Position numbers and translations under genes: made by a program. The notes below the pieces were generated by a model. The model was given only the letters and a program-made list of their open reading frames with translations, was not told the origin of the DNA and searched no databases. This document shows positions 5,382 through 5,413 of a stretch of 5,413 bases of DNA, one piece after another (within the stretch, counting starts at the first letter, position 1; each line of letters begins with the position of its first letter). This stretch comes from DATGEP01 sp035310125 (GTDB lineage Bacteria; Chloroflexota; Ktedonobacteria; Ktedonobacterales; JADMIN01): contig DATGEP010000329.1 of assembly GCA_035310125.1 (NCBI GenBank), forward strand, positions 1-5,413, given 5' to 3'.

Positions 5382-5413
5382 CGTGAATTTCACGCTCGGC
5401 TAGGCGAGCCTAG
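5382..5413. repeat. Two adjacent palindromes after the 539-aa gene, at the window edge
   Basis: CGTGAA-T-TTCACG (5382-5394) is a perfect inverted repeat starting 13 bases past the stop codon. CTAGGC-GA-GCCTAG (5400-5413) is a second perfect one that runs to the last base, so it may continue beyond the window. An alternative stem GCTCG (5394-5398) with CGAGC (5405-5409) overlaps both. No T-run follows within the window, so a terminator is not shown. They may be the right-end structures of a mobile element, or a terminator cut by the edge. Confidence 0.4.

Noticed and set aside
5372..5400. TTGACC at 5372-5377 as a -35 box for a downstream gene
   Set aside because: No acceptable -10 box stands 16-18 bases downstream, and the gene it would serve is outside the window.
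3533..5403. Element bounded by CTAG target sites at 3533-3536 and 5400-5403
   Set aside because: The sequences inside these two CTAG sites do not form terminal inverted repeats, and the left site is only 15 bases from the reductase start codon, in its likely promoter.
1..5413. tRNA, rRNA or CRISPR array
   Set aside because: No clover-leaf arms with a TTCGA-type loop, no rRNA-like conserved segments and no regularly spaced direct repeats were seen.

Overview
This is a GC-rich bacterial window with dense gene packing. The gene content (a PslG/GH39-like glycosidase, a leaderless TAGAAT promoter, several orphan proteins) would suit a Chloroflexota or similar soil or aquatic high-GC bacterium. 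That assignment is an inference from style and recollection, not from a marker gene.

Layout. The left edge cuts into a plus-strand gene for a clan GH-A glycoside hydrolase (1-836, N-terminus missing). It is followed after 20 bases by a small unknown gene (857-1303). That gene converges with, and overlaps by 33 bases, the last gene of a three-gene minus-strand operon. In transcription order the operon holds a 3-hydroxyisobutyrate dehydrogenase / tartronate semialdehyde reductase family oxidoreductase (3518-2640), a hydroxypyruvate isomerase (2635-1853) and an unknown 190-aa protein (1843-1271). The gaps between these genes are 4 and 9 bases. The first two enzymes fit together: Hyi interconverts hydroxypyruvate and tartronate semialdehyde, and a GlxR/GarR-type enzyme reduces tartronate semialdehyde to glycerate.

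The divergent 230-base gap (3519-3748) is rich in inverted repeats. From left to right these are a 10-base palindrome near the operon start, a perfect 8-bp hairpin (3578-3597), a weak 5-bp hairpin (3641-3658), a perfect 10-bp hairpin (3673-3696) and a stem (3702-3746) that buries the Shine-Dalgarno sequence of the next gene.

The right third is one 539-aa plus-strand gene (3749-5368) of a family I cannot name. It has a C-terminal winged-helix-like segment and no transposase motif I recognise. I recall homologous uncharacterised proteins occurring widely and in several copies per genome. With its folded leader, which resembles the anti-read-through hairpin and RBS-masking hairpin of IS200, and the palindromes beyond its stop codon, it is the best candidate here for an undescribed mobile or selfish element. 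That remains a hypothesis.
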